A DNA stretch of 16,106 bases, taken from assembly GCA_001774245.1 (NCBI GenBank), contig MEZF01000047.1, positions 3,750-19,855 on the forward strand. Direction: 5' to 3'. The DNA comes from Candidatus Bathyarchaeota archaeon RBG_13_52_12. Its GTDB lineage: Archaea > Thermoproteota > Bathyarchaeia > TCS64. Both the position numbers and the translations under genes were made by a program. The notes under the pieces were generated by a model. That model searched no databases. It worked only from the letters and a program-made list of their open reading frames with translations, and was not told the DNA's origin. Each line of letters begins with the position of its first letter. Positions within the stretch are counted from its first letter, which is position 1. This document shows positions 1-6,715 of this stretch, one piece after another.

Positions 1-2
1 GC

Positions 3-404
3 CTAAGCATGAGCGTCGAGTCACTATATGAGGAGACAAACGCGGGCTCCGCCTTCACGGAGACAATAGTATTGACGAATACCGGGTACTCGCCTCTGAA
101 CAACTTGGAACTCTCCCTAACATACCCTGACGGGTGGACGGTGACCGCGAGCCCCCTAAAGGTTACAACCCTCGAGTCAAACTCGAAGACGACGTTCATC
201 CTCACAGTGACCGCACCATCAGGCACAGCAGCGCAGGACTATCTCGTACAGGTCACCGCAGTCTCAGATGAGGCTTCAACGAGCCAGCAGTCGATTAGGG
301 TGACGGTCAACGTCGAGTCATCGTGGAGCATCTACGGGTTAGCGCTCCTACTGCTAGCAGCTGGGGGCTTCGCCTTACTATATAAGAAGCTGAGGAGGAG
401 GTAG
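3..404 (+). CDS. C-terminal part of a membrane-anchored surface protein with a NEW3-type domain (5' partial)
   Basis: The reading frame is open to the left edge of the window, so this is probably the tail of a longer protein; the ATG at position 9 is only the first internal Met. Residues about 5-100 form a beta-rich domain with the pattern of the NEW3 family (an NTG turn, then 'YPDGWTV', then 'TVTAPSG' and a final strand near 'VRVTVNV'). Such domains usually sit outside the cell in archaeal and bacterial surface proteins. A single hydrophobic helix (IYGLALLLLAAGGFALLY) and a basic tail KKLRRR end the protein, which fits a C-terminal anchor with the bulk outside the membrane and the tail in the cytoplasm. 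The function of the missing N-terminal part cannot be inferred. The gene converges on the phosphatase gene, with 20 bases between their stop codons. Confidence 0.8.
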   Translation, partial: LSMSVESLYEETNAGSAFTETIVLTNTGYSPLNNLELSLTYPDGWTVTASPLKVTTLESNSKTTFILTVTAPSGTAAQDYLVQVTAVSDEASTSQQSIRVTVNVESSWSIYGLALLLLAAGGFALLYKKLRRR

Positions 405-424
405 CCACAAGTAGCGCACGCTGA

Positions 425-1042
425 CTAATACAACTCCCTCAGGTGGCCTGTATCGTTTAGCCTCTCAAGGAGACGCTGATCCAGAGCTGAAAGGGACAGC
501 GTCGTGATGGAGGCGTTGTCAAGCCCGAAGTTGATGTCTTCGATGATGTTTGTTGGCAGCTTCAGCCACCAGAAGATGACGTGGTGCAAGCTCCCGCCAT
601 GGCCGACTAGGATGAGGTTTTCCTCAATATCTTTGTATATCCTGTCCATGGCAGCGGCGACTCGCCTATGTAGCTGCATCCAGTTCTCCGCACCAGGATA
701 GGATACCCATTCGATGAGGGGTCTAGTTGGCTTGTTGAAAAGATGCTTCACCTCCTCCCTAGTCTTACCTGTCGCTGCGCCGTTGTTTATCTCCCTCAGC
801 CCGGGCTCAGGGGTCGGCTCAACGCCCAGGGCGTATCCTATTACCTCGGCGGTCTGCATCGCCCTCCTCAGGTCGCTGGAGACAATCCTGCAAGTCTGAT
901 CAGCTAACATCCCCTTCAGTCTACGCGCCGTCGCCTCGGCCTGCCTGAAACCCAACCCGGTCAGTGAGGTATCAGTCCAGCCCCCCGTCAGGTCGCTGAC
1001 GTTGCTCTCCGACTCCCCGTGACGAACGAGTATGATGGGCAT
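425..1042 (-). CDS. histidine phosphatase family protein (phosphoglycerate-mutase-like)
   Basis: A 205-residue cytosolic enzyme of the histidine phosphatase superfamily, which transfers or removes phosphate through a phospho-histidine intermediate. The N-terminal signature VRHGESESN gives Arg7, the nucleophile His8 and Gly9. The stretch SSDLRRAMQTAE supplies the second phosphate-binding Arg (about 59-60). Glu84 in LREINNG is the likely proton donor, and His148 in LVGHGGSLHH is the second catalytic His. Length is typical of the short cofactor-dependent PGM/cobC/SixA-like branch. The sequence does not decide the substrate: it could be a phosphoglycerate mutase, a small-molecule phosphatase such as an alpha-ribazole or sugar phosphatase, or a protein phosphatase. 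No cobalamin genes lie nearby to favour cobC. A strong AT-rich TATA-like element lies about 34 bases upstream of the ATG. The gene stands alone on its strand. Confidence 0.93.
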   Translation of the reverse strand: MPIILVRHGESESNVSDLTGGWTDTSLTGLGFRQAEATARRLKGMLADQTCRIVSSDLRRAMQTAEVIGYALGVEPTPEPGLREINNGAATGKTREEVKHLFNKPTRPLIEWVSYPGAENWMQLHRRVAAAMDRIYKDIEENLILVGHGGSLHHVIFWWLKLPTNIIEDINFGLDNASITTLSLSALDQRLLERLNDTGHLRELY

Positions 1043-1070
1043 GGCTTTTCAGGTACTTCACATTAGTTGA

Positions 1071-1084
1071 ATATAATTATAACC
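1071..1084 (-). promoter_or_regulatory. TATA-like box of the histidine phosphatase gene
   Basis: Read on the minus strand this is GGTTATAATTATAT, centred about 34 bases before the ATG at 1042. That would place transcription start some 8-10 bases upstream of the ATG, a very short leader as is usual in many archaea. No Shine-Dalgarno-like sequence is visible before the start codon. Confidence 0.6.
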
Positions 1085-1129
1085 TCACCCACGAAGTGTA
1101 GTTCTCTCTCCATGCGGCGCATAATTATT

Positions 1130-1142
1130 GGGTGAATCACCC
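1130..1142. promoter_or_regulatory. 13-bp palindrome, possible operator between divergent genes
   Basis: GGGTGA-A-TCACCC is a perfect inverted repeat with 6-bp arms around a single base. It lies between the divergent phosphatase and methyltransferase genes, just upstream of the presumed methyltransferase promoter. A related half-site (CTCACCC) lies at 1084-1090, next to the phosphatase TATA box. A one-base centre cannot form a stable hairpin loop, so a binding site for a dimeric regulator is more likely than a terminator, despite the T-run that follows. No regulator is identified. Confidence 0.4.
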
Positions 1143-1155
1143 CTTTTTTCGATAA

Positions 1156-1169
1156 CTCTTTTCAACCCT
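1156..1169 (+). promoter_or_regulatory. TATA-like element of the methyltransferase gene
   Basis: An ACTCTTTTCAACCC stretch centred about 25 bases before the GTG at 1187. It resembles the CTTTTAACCC box in front of the M20 peptidase at the other end of the window. At this distance transcription would start at or next to the GTG, giving a leaderless mRNA. Inferred from pattern and spacing only; ends are approximate. Confidence 0.4.
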
Positions 1170-1186
1170 TATGTTAAGAAGGATTC

Positions 1187-1990
1187 GTGAAGGTCTACTA
1201 CGAAGCCAACAAAAGGCGTTGGAACGAACTCGTCGGTATTCACGCCGAGTCAGGTGGCTACGACGTTAATGGTTTCCTAGGCGGAAAGAGTAGCTTACAC
1301 GCCCCTGAGCTTGAGGCCTTCCCCGACGTTGAGGGGAAGACCCTCCTCCACCTGCAGTGTTACTTTGGCATGGATACCCTTAGCTGGGCGCGTAGGGGAG
1401 CGAAGGTGACAGGGGTTGACTTCAGTGACAAGGCGATTGAGATGGCGCGACTCCTCGCACATGAGGCGGGGCTCGAGTCAGAGTTCATCAACTGTAACCT
1501 CTACGACCTTCCCCAATATCTCGACAAGGAGTTTGACATCGTCTACACGAGTTACGGTGTCCTCATGTGGCTCAACGATATTGATGAGTGGGCGCGCATC
1601 ATGGCGAGGTATCTGAAACCGGGTGGTACCTTCTTCGTCGCCGAGTTTCACCCCTTCGTCTGGATATTCGACGACGACCACCCTACACAACTAGCAATAA
1701 AATACGATTACTGGCATAAGACGGAGCCCGACCACTACATCAGCGAGGAAGCTTACGCCTCGGGTGGCTTGAAGTTAAAGAACACTGATGAGTATGGCTG
1801 GGCGCACCCATTGGGTACCGTTGTCACTGCCCTAATCGACGCAGGCCTCACCATCGAGGTGCTCCGAGAGTACCCCTTCACTGTCGATGAGGACCAGTTC
1901 AAGTTCCTAGAGAAAGACCCTGAGGGCTACTGGAGACTTCCAGGAGACCCAGTCCCTCTCATGTACAGCATCAAGGCGACGAAGCGCTGA
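1187..1990 (+). CDS. class I SAM-dependent methyltransferase
   Basis: A 267-residue cytosolic methyltransferase with a Rossmann-like fold. The SAM-binding motif I is a variant, LLHLQCYFGMDTL (about 53-65), in place of the usual D-x-G-x-G. The acidic residue that holds the SAM ribose is Asp78 in VTGVDFSDKAI. Motif II/III is FDIVYTSYGVLMWLND (about 117-131), followed by the post-motif helix and LKPGGTFFVAEFHPF (about 143-157), a strand typical of this fold. Residues 158-267 form a family-specific C-terminal part rich in aromatic residues. The HLQCxFGxDTLSxARxGAxVTGxDFS pattern marks a widespread family of small-molecule methyltransferases of mostly unknown substrate. The start is a GTG with no Shine-Dalgarno motif and a TATA-like box about 25 bases upstream, suggesting a leaderless transcript. 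It is a single-gene unit; neighbours give no hint of substrate. Confidence 0.92.
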   Translation: MKVYYEANKRRWNELVGIHAESGGYDVNGFLGGKSSLHAPELEAFPDVEGKTLLHLQCYFGMDTLSWARRGAKVTGVDFSDKAIEMARLLAHEAGLESEFINCNLYDLPQYLDKEFDIVYTSYGVLMWLNDIDEWARIMARYLKPGGTFFVAEFHPFVWIFDDDHPTQLAIKYDYWHKTEPDHYISEEAYASGGLKLKNTDEYGWAHPLGTVVTALIDAGLTIEVLREYPFTVDEDQFKFLEKDPEGYWRLPGDPVPLMYSIKATKR

Positions 1991-2090
1991 GGAATCAGTC
2001 TTGCACTGAGTTCTCCGAGCGCGCGCGTGTATGATTATCCCAGGTTTCGACAAGAGTTCGAGTTGACGCAGAACAAGATGGTGGCTTTAC

Positions 2091-2198
2091 TCACCTTCTC
2101 TTCCCCTGATTCTTGGGGAAGCCCCTCTTGAGTATCCTCTTCTCGAGGTACCTCTTCGGCTTCTTTACCTTCTTCCTCTCCACGGCAGCAACTTCCAA
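2091..2198 (-). CDS. candidate 35-residue Lys/Arg-rich small protein
   Basis: A short minus-strand frame starting at TTG (2198) and ending in TGA encodes 35 residues beginning MEVAAVERKKVKKPKRY and ending GFPKNQGKRR. A GTG five codons later (2183) would give a 30-residue version. About 40% of residues are Lys or Arg, with no membrane segment. Its codons (AAG for Lys, AGG for Arg, CTC for Leu) match the habits of the neighbouring genes. A TATA-like GATTTTAAGC lies about 33 bases upstream on the same strand, at a spacing like that of other genes here. The composition resembles small RNA-binding or ribosome-associated proteins, but I cannot place it in a named ribosomal family. It could also be a chance frame; the evidence is composition, codon use and promoter position. 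Confidence 0.4.
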   Translation of the reverse strand: MEVAAVERKKVKKPKRYLEKRILKRGFPKNQGKRR

Positions 2199-2226
2199 TT
2201 CGATCGATTCCTAATGGTTGATCGTT

Positions 2227-2236
2227 GCTTAAAATC
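2227..2236 (-). promoter_or_regulatory. TATA-like box upstream of the candidate small basic protein
   Basis: Minus-strand GATTTTAAGC, centred about 33 bases before the TTG at 2198. It resembles the TTTTAAC-type boxes in front of the ThDP enzyme and M20 peptidase genes. Its presence at a sensible distance is one reason to take the small frame seriously. Confidence 0.3.
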
Positions 2237-2336
2237 AATCACCCAGACACTCGAGACATTGATCTCATACTTCTGAAAATCAGTATTTGATGACTATATT
2301 ATTGATACATAATTGCTTTAACAATGCCTCCCAGAT

Positions 2337-2350
2337 GGTTTTAATTAAAT
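2337..2350 (+). promoter_or_regulatory. TATA-like box of the ABC transporter operon
   Basis: GGTTTTAATTAAAT, centred about 22 bases before the TTG start at 2366. It sits inside an AT-rich upstream region. The spacing predicts a leaderless or nearly leaderless transcript for the ATPase gene. No ribosome-binding site is visible before the TTG. Confidence 0.5.
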
Positions 2351-2365
2351 CTGGAGCCTAAGACG

Positions 2366-3094
2366 TTGTCAAGCATTGAAGCAACACACCTCTCAAAAAG
2401 GTTTGGCAACTTAACCGTCCTTAACAATATATCGCTTAACGTCTCCAAAGGAGAGTTCTTTGGCTTATTCGGCTCGAACGGAGCCGGTAAGACTACCCTC
2501 CTAAGAATCCTAACTGGACAACTCTCTGCAGACTCTGGTGAAGTCAGGACCGCCGGTTACTCAATCTCAGATCCGATCTCGATTAAGAGAAGCGTTGGAA
2601 TAGTTCCGGAAGCAGAATCACCACCGACTTTTCTCACAGCAAGAGAAGCTCTAGAACTATCCTGTTTATTGAGAAATCTAAATAATGTAAACGAAAGGGT
2701 CGACAGATGGCTTGATTTCTTTGATCTTCAGGAGAAAAGCGACGTACTCTGTCGAGACCTTTCGAAGGGGCAGAGACAGAAGCTTATGCTGACTTCAGCA
2801 TTCATACATGAACCATCGCTTCTCTTTCTCGACGAGGCCTTCATCAATCTAGACCCCATCTATCAACGCCGCCTCAGAGGATATCTGAAAAGCCTCGTAG
2901 AAGAGGGGCGAACCATCTTCATGTGCACCCACATACTTGAGATAGCGGAGAAACTCTGCAGCCGAGTAGCTGTCATCGACAAGGGAAGCATCGTCGCTCA
3001 GGGTAGCATCGACGAGCTTAGATCCCAAGAAGGAGAAGACCTAGAGGAGATCTTCATACGCACGGTGAAGAATGAAAATGCGCATCTTCCCTGA
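2366..3094 (+). CDS. ABC transporter ATP-binding protein
   Basis: A 242-residue ATPase that would power the membrane protein encoded immediately downstream. Visible motifs in order: Walker A GSNGAGKT at 36-43; a Q-loop region (GIVPEA, 78-83) with Glu where Gln is usual; the signature LSKGQ at 132-136 in place of LSGGQ; Walker B LLFLDEAF at 152-159 with catalytic Glu157; D-loop NLDP at 161-164; and the switch His189 in CTHIL. The overall pattern is that of the ABC-2/exporter-type (CcmA-like) ATPases. The gene begins at TTG, the first possible start after the promoter element. Its 3' end overlaps the permease gene by 23 bases, so the two are surely cotranscribed and probably translationally coupled. 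Codon use is richer in A and T than in most of the window. The substrate is unknown. Confidence 0.93.
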   Translation: MSSIEATHLSKRFGNLTVLNNISLNVSKGEFFGLFGSNGAGKTTLLRILTGQLSADSGEVRTAGYSISDPISIKRSVGIVPEAESPPTFLTAREALELSCLLRNLNNVNERVDRWLDFFDLQEKSDVLCRDLSKGQRQKLMLTSAFIHEPSLLFLDEAFINLDPIYQRRLRGYLKSLVEEGRTIFMCTHILEIAEKLCSRVAVIDKGSIVAQGSIDELRSQEGEDLEEIFIRTVKNENAHLP

Positions 3095-4550
3095 TATCGA
3101 CAAACAACTCCTAATCGACATGATAAAAGAGGAGTTTAGGCTACATAGGTCATTAGTCGGTGGCTTAGGCTCGGCCTTTTTTCCATTCATAATTTTTCTC
3201 ATGACAGCTACCTGCGCATTCATAACCCCACTAATTGCCAGAAATCTAAACCAATCAACAATGCTTCTAATGTTACACGTTGCATCCCTAATCTACGGTT
3301 TTTACATTGGTGGATTCGGATCAATGGGGGAGCAAATAATGACCCGGCGCCTCGGCCAGGTCAATATGCTTTTAAAGCTTCCACAAATTTACCCGATTAG
3401 CGTCAAGAAGGTAATGGCGATATTCTTCATAAAGGACTCTCTCTTCTACCTAGTATACACCTATGTGCCAATGATTCTCGGAATCAGCATCGTTGCTCCA
3501 TACGTAGGCGTAACCGCCTTTGGTATTCTTCGACTTGGTGTAACAGCATTCTTGGCCTTCATGATCGGAATGGGACTAAGCTTCGTAAGCTCAGCAGCCT
3601 CAACAAGATCTAGGATATTCGGAGCATTGGCTTACATCTTCATAATTGCTACAGCTTTGTTGGTTTATCCACTGAATATCCTGCAACCTCAATATGTCCT
3701 TCTCCCCCTTGCGTATTGGGCTGATCGCTCGCTCATTTGGCCGATATTGTCGGTAATTCTATCAATTGGACTAGCGGCGACGGGTTCCCTATTAATGAAA
3801 GAAAGTTACGAGATAAAGCAAACAAAGTTCAACAACTCCCTACTAAAAATAAACGCACGCCTCAAAGTAATTGGAGAGCTTAGACCACTTGTAGCAAAGG
3901 AATGGCTTGAACTCACACGTAGCGGCAACATGTTACCCGCGGTCGGCGGCTACACACTAAATCTCCTAGCTATAGTTTTCATCAGCTGGCTGTTCGATTA
4001 CGGTTTCGGGATTCCTATCAACTTCAACGTAGTCTTCTTCAGCGCATTTGTTGGCTTCATGGGAGTAATGACTTACAGCAGTCTCACAAGCATTGAAAAC
4101 AATGAGTACCTGAATGTGATGCCCTTAGGAGTGGATTCCTTAATCAAAGCGAAGCTAGTGATTTACTTCATCCTAACCTCTGGAGTAACAGCGGGCTACG
4201 TAATACTAATCGGCTTGTTAAAGGGTGAGGTTTACCTCATTCCTCAAAGCCTCCTCGTAGCAGCCTGCACCTCTATCTACGTAGTTGCAGTTACTGCTTA
4301 CCTCACCGGACTCTGGACAAATACGTTATTCTTCGGAGCAAAGACCATCATAAAATTCACCTTGATGGTAATTCCCCCTCTCACCTTTATTGAGGTAGGG
4401 ACCATATTACTTCCATTTAAGACTGGTTTAGCCACGTGGATGATTGCATCAGCATCGATGTTTGGACTTGTGGCCTCCAGTCTACTATTTACAAGACTCA
4501 AGAAACGCTGGAGCGATGCGTCTTTCTCACTCGTTTCCAGCGGAGAATAA
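3072..4550 (+). CDS. ABC transporter permease-like multi-pass membrane protein
   Basis: A 492-residue integral membrane protein with roughly a dozen hydrophobic segments, split into two halves by a hydrophilic stretch around residues 235-275 (KESYEIKQTKFNNSLLKINA onward). Its gene overlaps that of the ATPase, so it is almost certainly the membrane partner of that ABC system. The N-terminal amphipathic region, containing IKEEFRLHRSLVGG, then a first long hydrophobic segment, is typical of ABC-2-like exporter permeases. The second half begins with LRPLVAKEWLELTRS, a similar entry helix, suggesting two related halves fused in one chain. I recognise no substrate-specific family. ATG 3072 is used here; ATG 3078 is a possible alternative two codons later. 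A sampled line (3181-3240) is 40% G+C, against 63% for a line in the ThDP enzyme gene (13261-13320), which hints at a different history. Confidence 0.85.
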   Translation: MKMRIFPDIDKQLLIDMIKEEFRLHRSLVGGLGSAFFPFIIFLMTATCAFITPLIARNLNQSTMLLMLHVASLIYGFYIGGFGSMGEQIMTRRLGQVNMLLKLPQIYPISVKKVMAIFFIKDSLFYLVYTYVPMILGISIVAPYVGVTAFGILRLGVTAFLAFMIGMGLSFVSSAASTRSRIFGALAYIFIIATALLVYPLNILQPQYVLLPLAYWADRSLIWPILSVILSIGLAATGSLLMKESYEIKQTKFNNSLLKINARLKVIGELRPLVAKEWLELTRSGNMLPAVGGYTLNLLAIVFISWLFDYGFGIPINFNVVFFSAFVGFMGVMTYSSLTSIENNEYLNVMPLGVDSLIKAKLVIYFILTSGVTAGYVILIGLLKGEVYLIPQSLLVAACTSIYVVAVTAYLTGLWTNTLFFGAKTIIKFTLMVIPPLTFIEVGTILLPFKTGLATWMIASASMFGLVASSLLFTRLKKRWSDASFSLVSSGE

Positions 4551-4719
4551 ATCAGTTAAAAAATAACCAGACTCTCGGGATAACGCGAGCGTACGATGAG
4601 TCCGAACTATAGATGCGATAAGTCAGAGAGCTACCCAATCTAAGACATCTCCCCCCTCGAAGAATAGCCCTCGAAGCGCAGGAATAAAGTAGCCCGAACC
4701 CCCTATAACCCTGATACTA
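4551..4719. other. intergenic region upstream of the NHL gene, with a short direct repeat
   Basis: No gene is visible here. CCTCGAAG occurs twice (4655-4662 and 4669-4676), with starts 14 bases apart. A-rich stretches at 4681-4690 (GGAATAAAGT) and 4701-4710 (CCCTATAACC) are both TATA-like. The first is at about 34 bases from the ATG at 4720 and is the better-placed promoter candidate; the second is only about 14 bases away. The direct repeat just upstream could bind a regulator, but eight bases repeated once is weak evidence. Confidence 0.3.
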
Positions 4720-5562
4720 ATGATTAAGCAGGGCCTAGATTACGAGGTCCTTGAGGGCTGGGGGAAGCTACCAAGGGGATGGGTCTACACACAGGTCGCT
4801 GGGGTCGCGGTAGACTCCAAGGACAGAGTCCTTATTCTCTGCCGAGGTGAGCACCCCATAATAGTACTCAGCCGTGAGGGGGAGTTCATAGAGAGCTGGG
4901 GGGAAGGGATCTTCGCCAATGCCCATGGCGCGTACATAGATGCCGAGGACAGCTTCTATTGCGTCGACAACGGGGATCACACGGTGCGCAAGTTCGCAAA
5001 AGATGGCGAACTCGTCTTCACCTTAGGCACAAAAAATAAACCCGCACCTCCGGGAAAACCCTTCAACAAGCCAACCGACGTTGCAAAGGCCCCCAACGGT
5101 GACCTCTACGTAAGCGACGGCTATGGCAACAGCAGCGTCCACCACTTCACTCCCGACGGTGAGCTGCTAAGGAGTTGGGGTGAACCTGGAACTGGTTCAG
5201 GGCAGTTTAACCTCCCACACGGCGTCTGGGCCGATGAGAAAAGGATCTACGTTGCTGACCGTCAGAACAGCAGAGTCCAGATATTCACTCCCGAAGGCGA
5301 ATACATCGAGGAGTGGGGCAACCTCCTCAGACCCTGCGACATCTACTTCGACAGACGCGGCAGAGTCTACGTCGCAGAGCTTACACACAGAGTGAGCATC
5401 CTCAACAAGAGGGGGGAGGTCCTCGCCCGCATCGGCGGAGAGAAGAGCTTCGCCCCCGGCAAGTTCGTTGCTCCCCACTGCCTTTGGAAGGACAGCCACG
5501 GCGCCCTCTACGTGGGGGAGGTCCTAGATGGGCAGCGCATCCAGAAGTTCATCCCAATCTAG
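4720..5562 (+). CDS. NHL-repeat six-bladed beta-propeller protein
   Basis: A 280-residue protein made of consecutive NHL-type repeats of about 40-50 residues. Each has the pattern 'xGVAVDxxxRxYVxDxxxxRVxxFxxxGE'. Clear copies start near VAGVAVDSKDRV (about 27), AHGAYIDAEDSFY (about 68), PTDVAKAPNGDLYVSD (about 119), PHGVWADEKRIYVADRQNSR (about 167), PCDIYFDRRGRVYVAE (about 206) and APHCLWKDSHGALYVGE (about 249). This gives a six-bladed propeller like SMP-30 and peptidyl-amidoglycolate lyase relatives. It lacks a signal peptide or membrane segment, so it is probably cytosolic. Propellers of this kind are either enzymes (lactonase, lyase) or binding scaffolds; no catalytic set can be assigned by eye. 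The gene stands alone between the ABC operon and the DUF3795 gene. Confidence 0.88.
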   Translation: MIKQGLDYEVLEGWGKLPRGWVYTQVAGVAVDSKDRVLILCRGEHPIIVLSREGEFIESWGEGIFANAHGAYIDAEDSFYCVDNGDHTVRKFAKDGELVFTLGTKNKPAPPGKPFNKPTDVAKAPNGDLYVSDGYGNSSVHHFTPDGELLRSWGEPGTGSGQFNLPHGVWADEKRIYVADRQNSRVQIFTPEGEYIEEWGNLLRPCDIYFDRRGRVYVAELTHRVSILNKRGEVLARIGGEKSFAPGKFVAPHCLWKDSHGALYVGEVLDGQRIQKFIPI

Positions 5563-5615
5563 GTCCGTCAATTGCCGGTACAACCCTTATTCCGGCACTA
5601 CCTCATATGTAAACC

Positions 5616-5951
5616 ATGCATAATATTGGTGCATGCGGACTGAATTGTGGTAACTGCGCCGCCTACAAGGCGACGCTAGTGAACGACTTGAAGAAGCTCA
5701 AAGAGCTCGCCATCAAGTGGGGCGGTGAGGGGAGCAAGTGGACGGCGGAGAACATGAGGTGCGAAGGTTGTACCAGTAACAGAACCTCCATTGGCTGCCT
5801 TTCGTGCCCGGTGAGGGTTTGCGCTCAGGCGAAAAGCGCCGAGATATGCAGCAGGTGTGGTGATTATCCTTGCGTGAAACTGGAAACGAGGTGGAGCAGC
5901 CTCAACGGCGACGTTGAATCGTGGCGGGCGAACCTAGAAAAGGCGAAGTAG
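5616..5951 (+). CDS. DUF3795 cysteine-rich protein
   Basis: A 111-residue protein with 11 cysteines. It matches the DUF3795 pattern: N-terminal CGLNCGNCAAY (Cys7, 11, 14), then a Trp-containing helix, MRCEGC (Cys49, 52), GCLSCPVRVCA (Cys61, 64, 69), and CSRCGDYPCVKLE (Cys78, 81, 86). The spacing suggests metal binding, zinc or an iron-sulphur cluster, but the function of the family is unknown. The ATG at 5616 places the first cysteines at the expected position. The weak box CAACCCTTAT lies about 27 bases upstream. The stop codon is followed after 13 bases by the start of a Bat-type regulator on the same strand, so the two probably form an operon. This pairing is the only contextual hint: the cysteine protein might act in, or be controlled by, a sensory response. 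Confidence 0.88.
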   Translation: MHNIGACGLNCGNCAAYKATLVNDLKKLKELAIKWGGEGSKWTAENMRCEGCTSNRTSIGCLSCPVRVCAQAKSAEICSRCGDYPCVKLETRWSSLNGDVESWRANLEKAK

Positions 5952-5964
5952 CCCCGCCATCTGA

Positions 5965-6663
5965 GTGATACCCATGCCAGCCTTCGAGGTCCAGCTGAAG
6001 ACCCATATTGGTAACCAAATAGATCGTCTCACCGAGAAGTTTCCCTCCCTTAGGATCTGGACCTGGTGCAACTTCATTCAAGACGTCCATGAACTTGAGT
6101 CAGACAACCCCGCTGAGCTACGCGCTGCCCTCGACGAGTTCCGGGGTATCTACAAGATACTTGACGAGGCAGAGATCTCAACGAACGCGAGGATGATGAC
6201 GCAGAACTGTATCTGTACTAAGGAGACCACTGTCCACGACAACATACAGGAGCTGGAGATACTCAACATAATGCCCATCTACTGCGCAGGGGGCTATGAA
6301 CACAGCCGTCTCATCGCCTTCCGTCACGAGGCACTATCAGAACTATTCGACAGGCTGAGCGGGCACGGCTTCGAGTTCGAGGTGAAGGAGAAAGTGCCTT
6401 TCAACGGGATGGTATCCGACACCCTGATTACACTTAGCTCCCTGATGAATAAGCTCACGGATCGGCAAGTAGACGCAATATCAGTGGCGTATAATTGTGG
6501 CTACTACCAGACACCGAGGAGAGTCAACGTGCAGAGCATCGCTGACCGGATAAAGGTCCCGAGGACGACGTTGCAGGAACACCTGAACAAGGCTGAGAAC
6601 AAGCTGATCAGCTCCGTCATACCCCAGATCCAGTTATACGCACGGAAGAAGAGAGCCAAGTGA
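5965..6663 (+). CDS. Bat-type (HTH_10) helix-turn-helix regulator
   Basis: A 232-residue likely transcription regulator. The C-terminal part (about 164-218), from LTDRQVDAISVAYNCGYYQ through PRRVNVQSIADRIKVPRTTL to QEHLNKAENKLI, is a clear HTH_10 domain. That domain is named after the haloarchaeal bacterio-opsin activator and is almost confined to archaea. The N-terminal 150 residues are a mixed alpha/beta region that would sense a signal. They contain a Cys-x-Cys (NCICTKE, 82-84) plus Cys35 and Cys107, which could serve redox or metal sensing, though this is inference. No membrane helix is present. The first start is GTG 5965; ATG 5974, three codons later, is an equally plausible start. It follows the DUF3795 gene by 13 bases and probably shares its promoter. 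Confidence 0.88.
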   Translation: MIPMPAFEVQLKTHIGNQIDRLTEKFPSLRIWTWCNFIQDVHELESDNPAELRAALDEFRGIYKILDEAEISTNARMMTQNCICTKETTVHDNIQELEILNIMPIYCAGGYEHSRLIAFRHEALSELFDRLSGHGFEFEVKEKVPFNGMVSDTLITLSSLMNKLTDRQVDAISVAYNCGYYQTPRRVNVQSIADRIKVPRTTLQEHLNKAENKLISSVIPQIQLYARKKRAK

Positions 6664-6715
6664 TTCACTGCCCTCGGCGTAAAGCTGATTCGCGGGTTCA
6701 GCAATCTACTGAGGC

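Larger units (their letters stand above)
1991..2365. other. 375-base gap between methyltransferase and ABC operon
   Basis: The left part (1991-2090) contains a GC alternation (GAGCGCGCGCGTG near 2019-2031) but no recognisable RNA gene or clear terminator. The middle holds a candidate minus-strand gene for a 35-residue basic protein (2091-2198) with its own TATA-like box. The right part (about 2240-2360) is markedly AT-rich and contains the presumed promoter of the ABC operon. A longer acidic reading frame on the minus strand (2035-2238) overlaps the basic one in another frame; I regard it as spurious. Confidence 0.5.

Noticed and set aside
2015..2032. GCGCGCGC alternation after the methyltransferase gene, considered as a terminator
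   Set aside because: It is not followed by a T-run and gives no stable hairpin with a loop.
2045..2070. AGTTCGAG segment resembling a tRNA T-loop
   Set aside because: No acceptor, D or anticodon stem could be fitted around it on either strand.
2035..2238. 67-residue acidic frame on the minus strand
   Set aside because: It overlaps the basic 35-residue frame in another frame. Its Glu-rich stretch is what the AAG/AGG-rich codons give when shifted, and its ends look random.
4590..4635. GATGAGTCCGAAC stretch resembling a hammerhead ribozyme core or C/D-box guide RNA
   Set aside because: The hammerhead CUGAUGA and GAAA cores and stem II are incomplete, and there is no proper C box with a matching CUGA D box. 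The similarity is too slight.
5313..5612. 99-residue plus-strand frame at the end of the NHL gene
   Set aside because: Low-complexity Arg/Gln/Pro-rich translation overlapping the NHL repeats; no conserved pattern.
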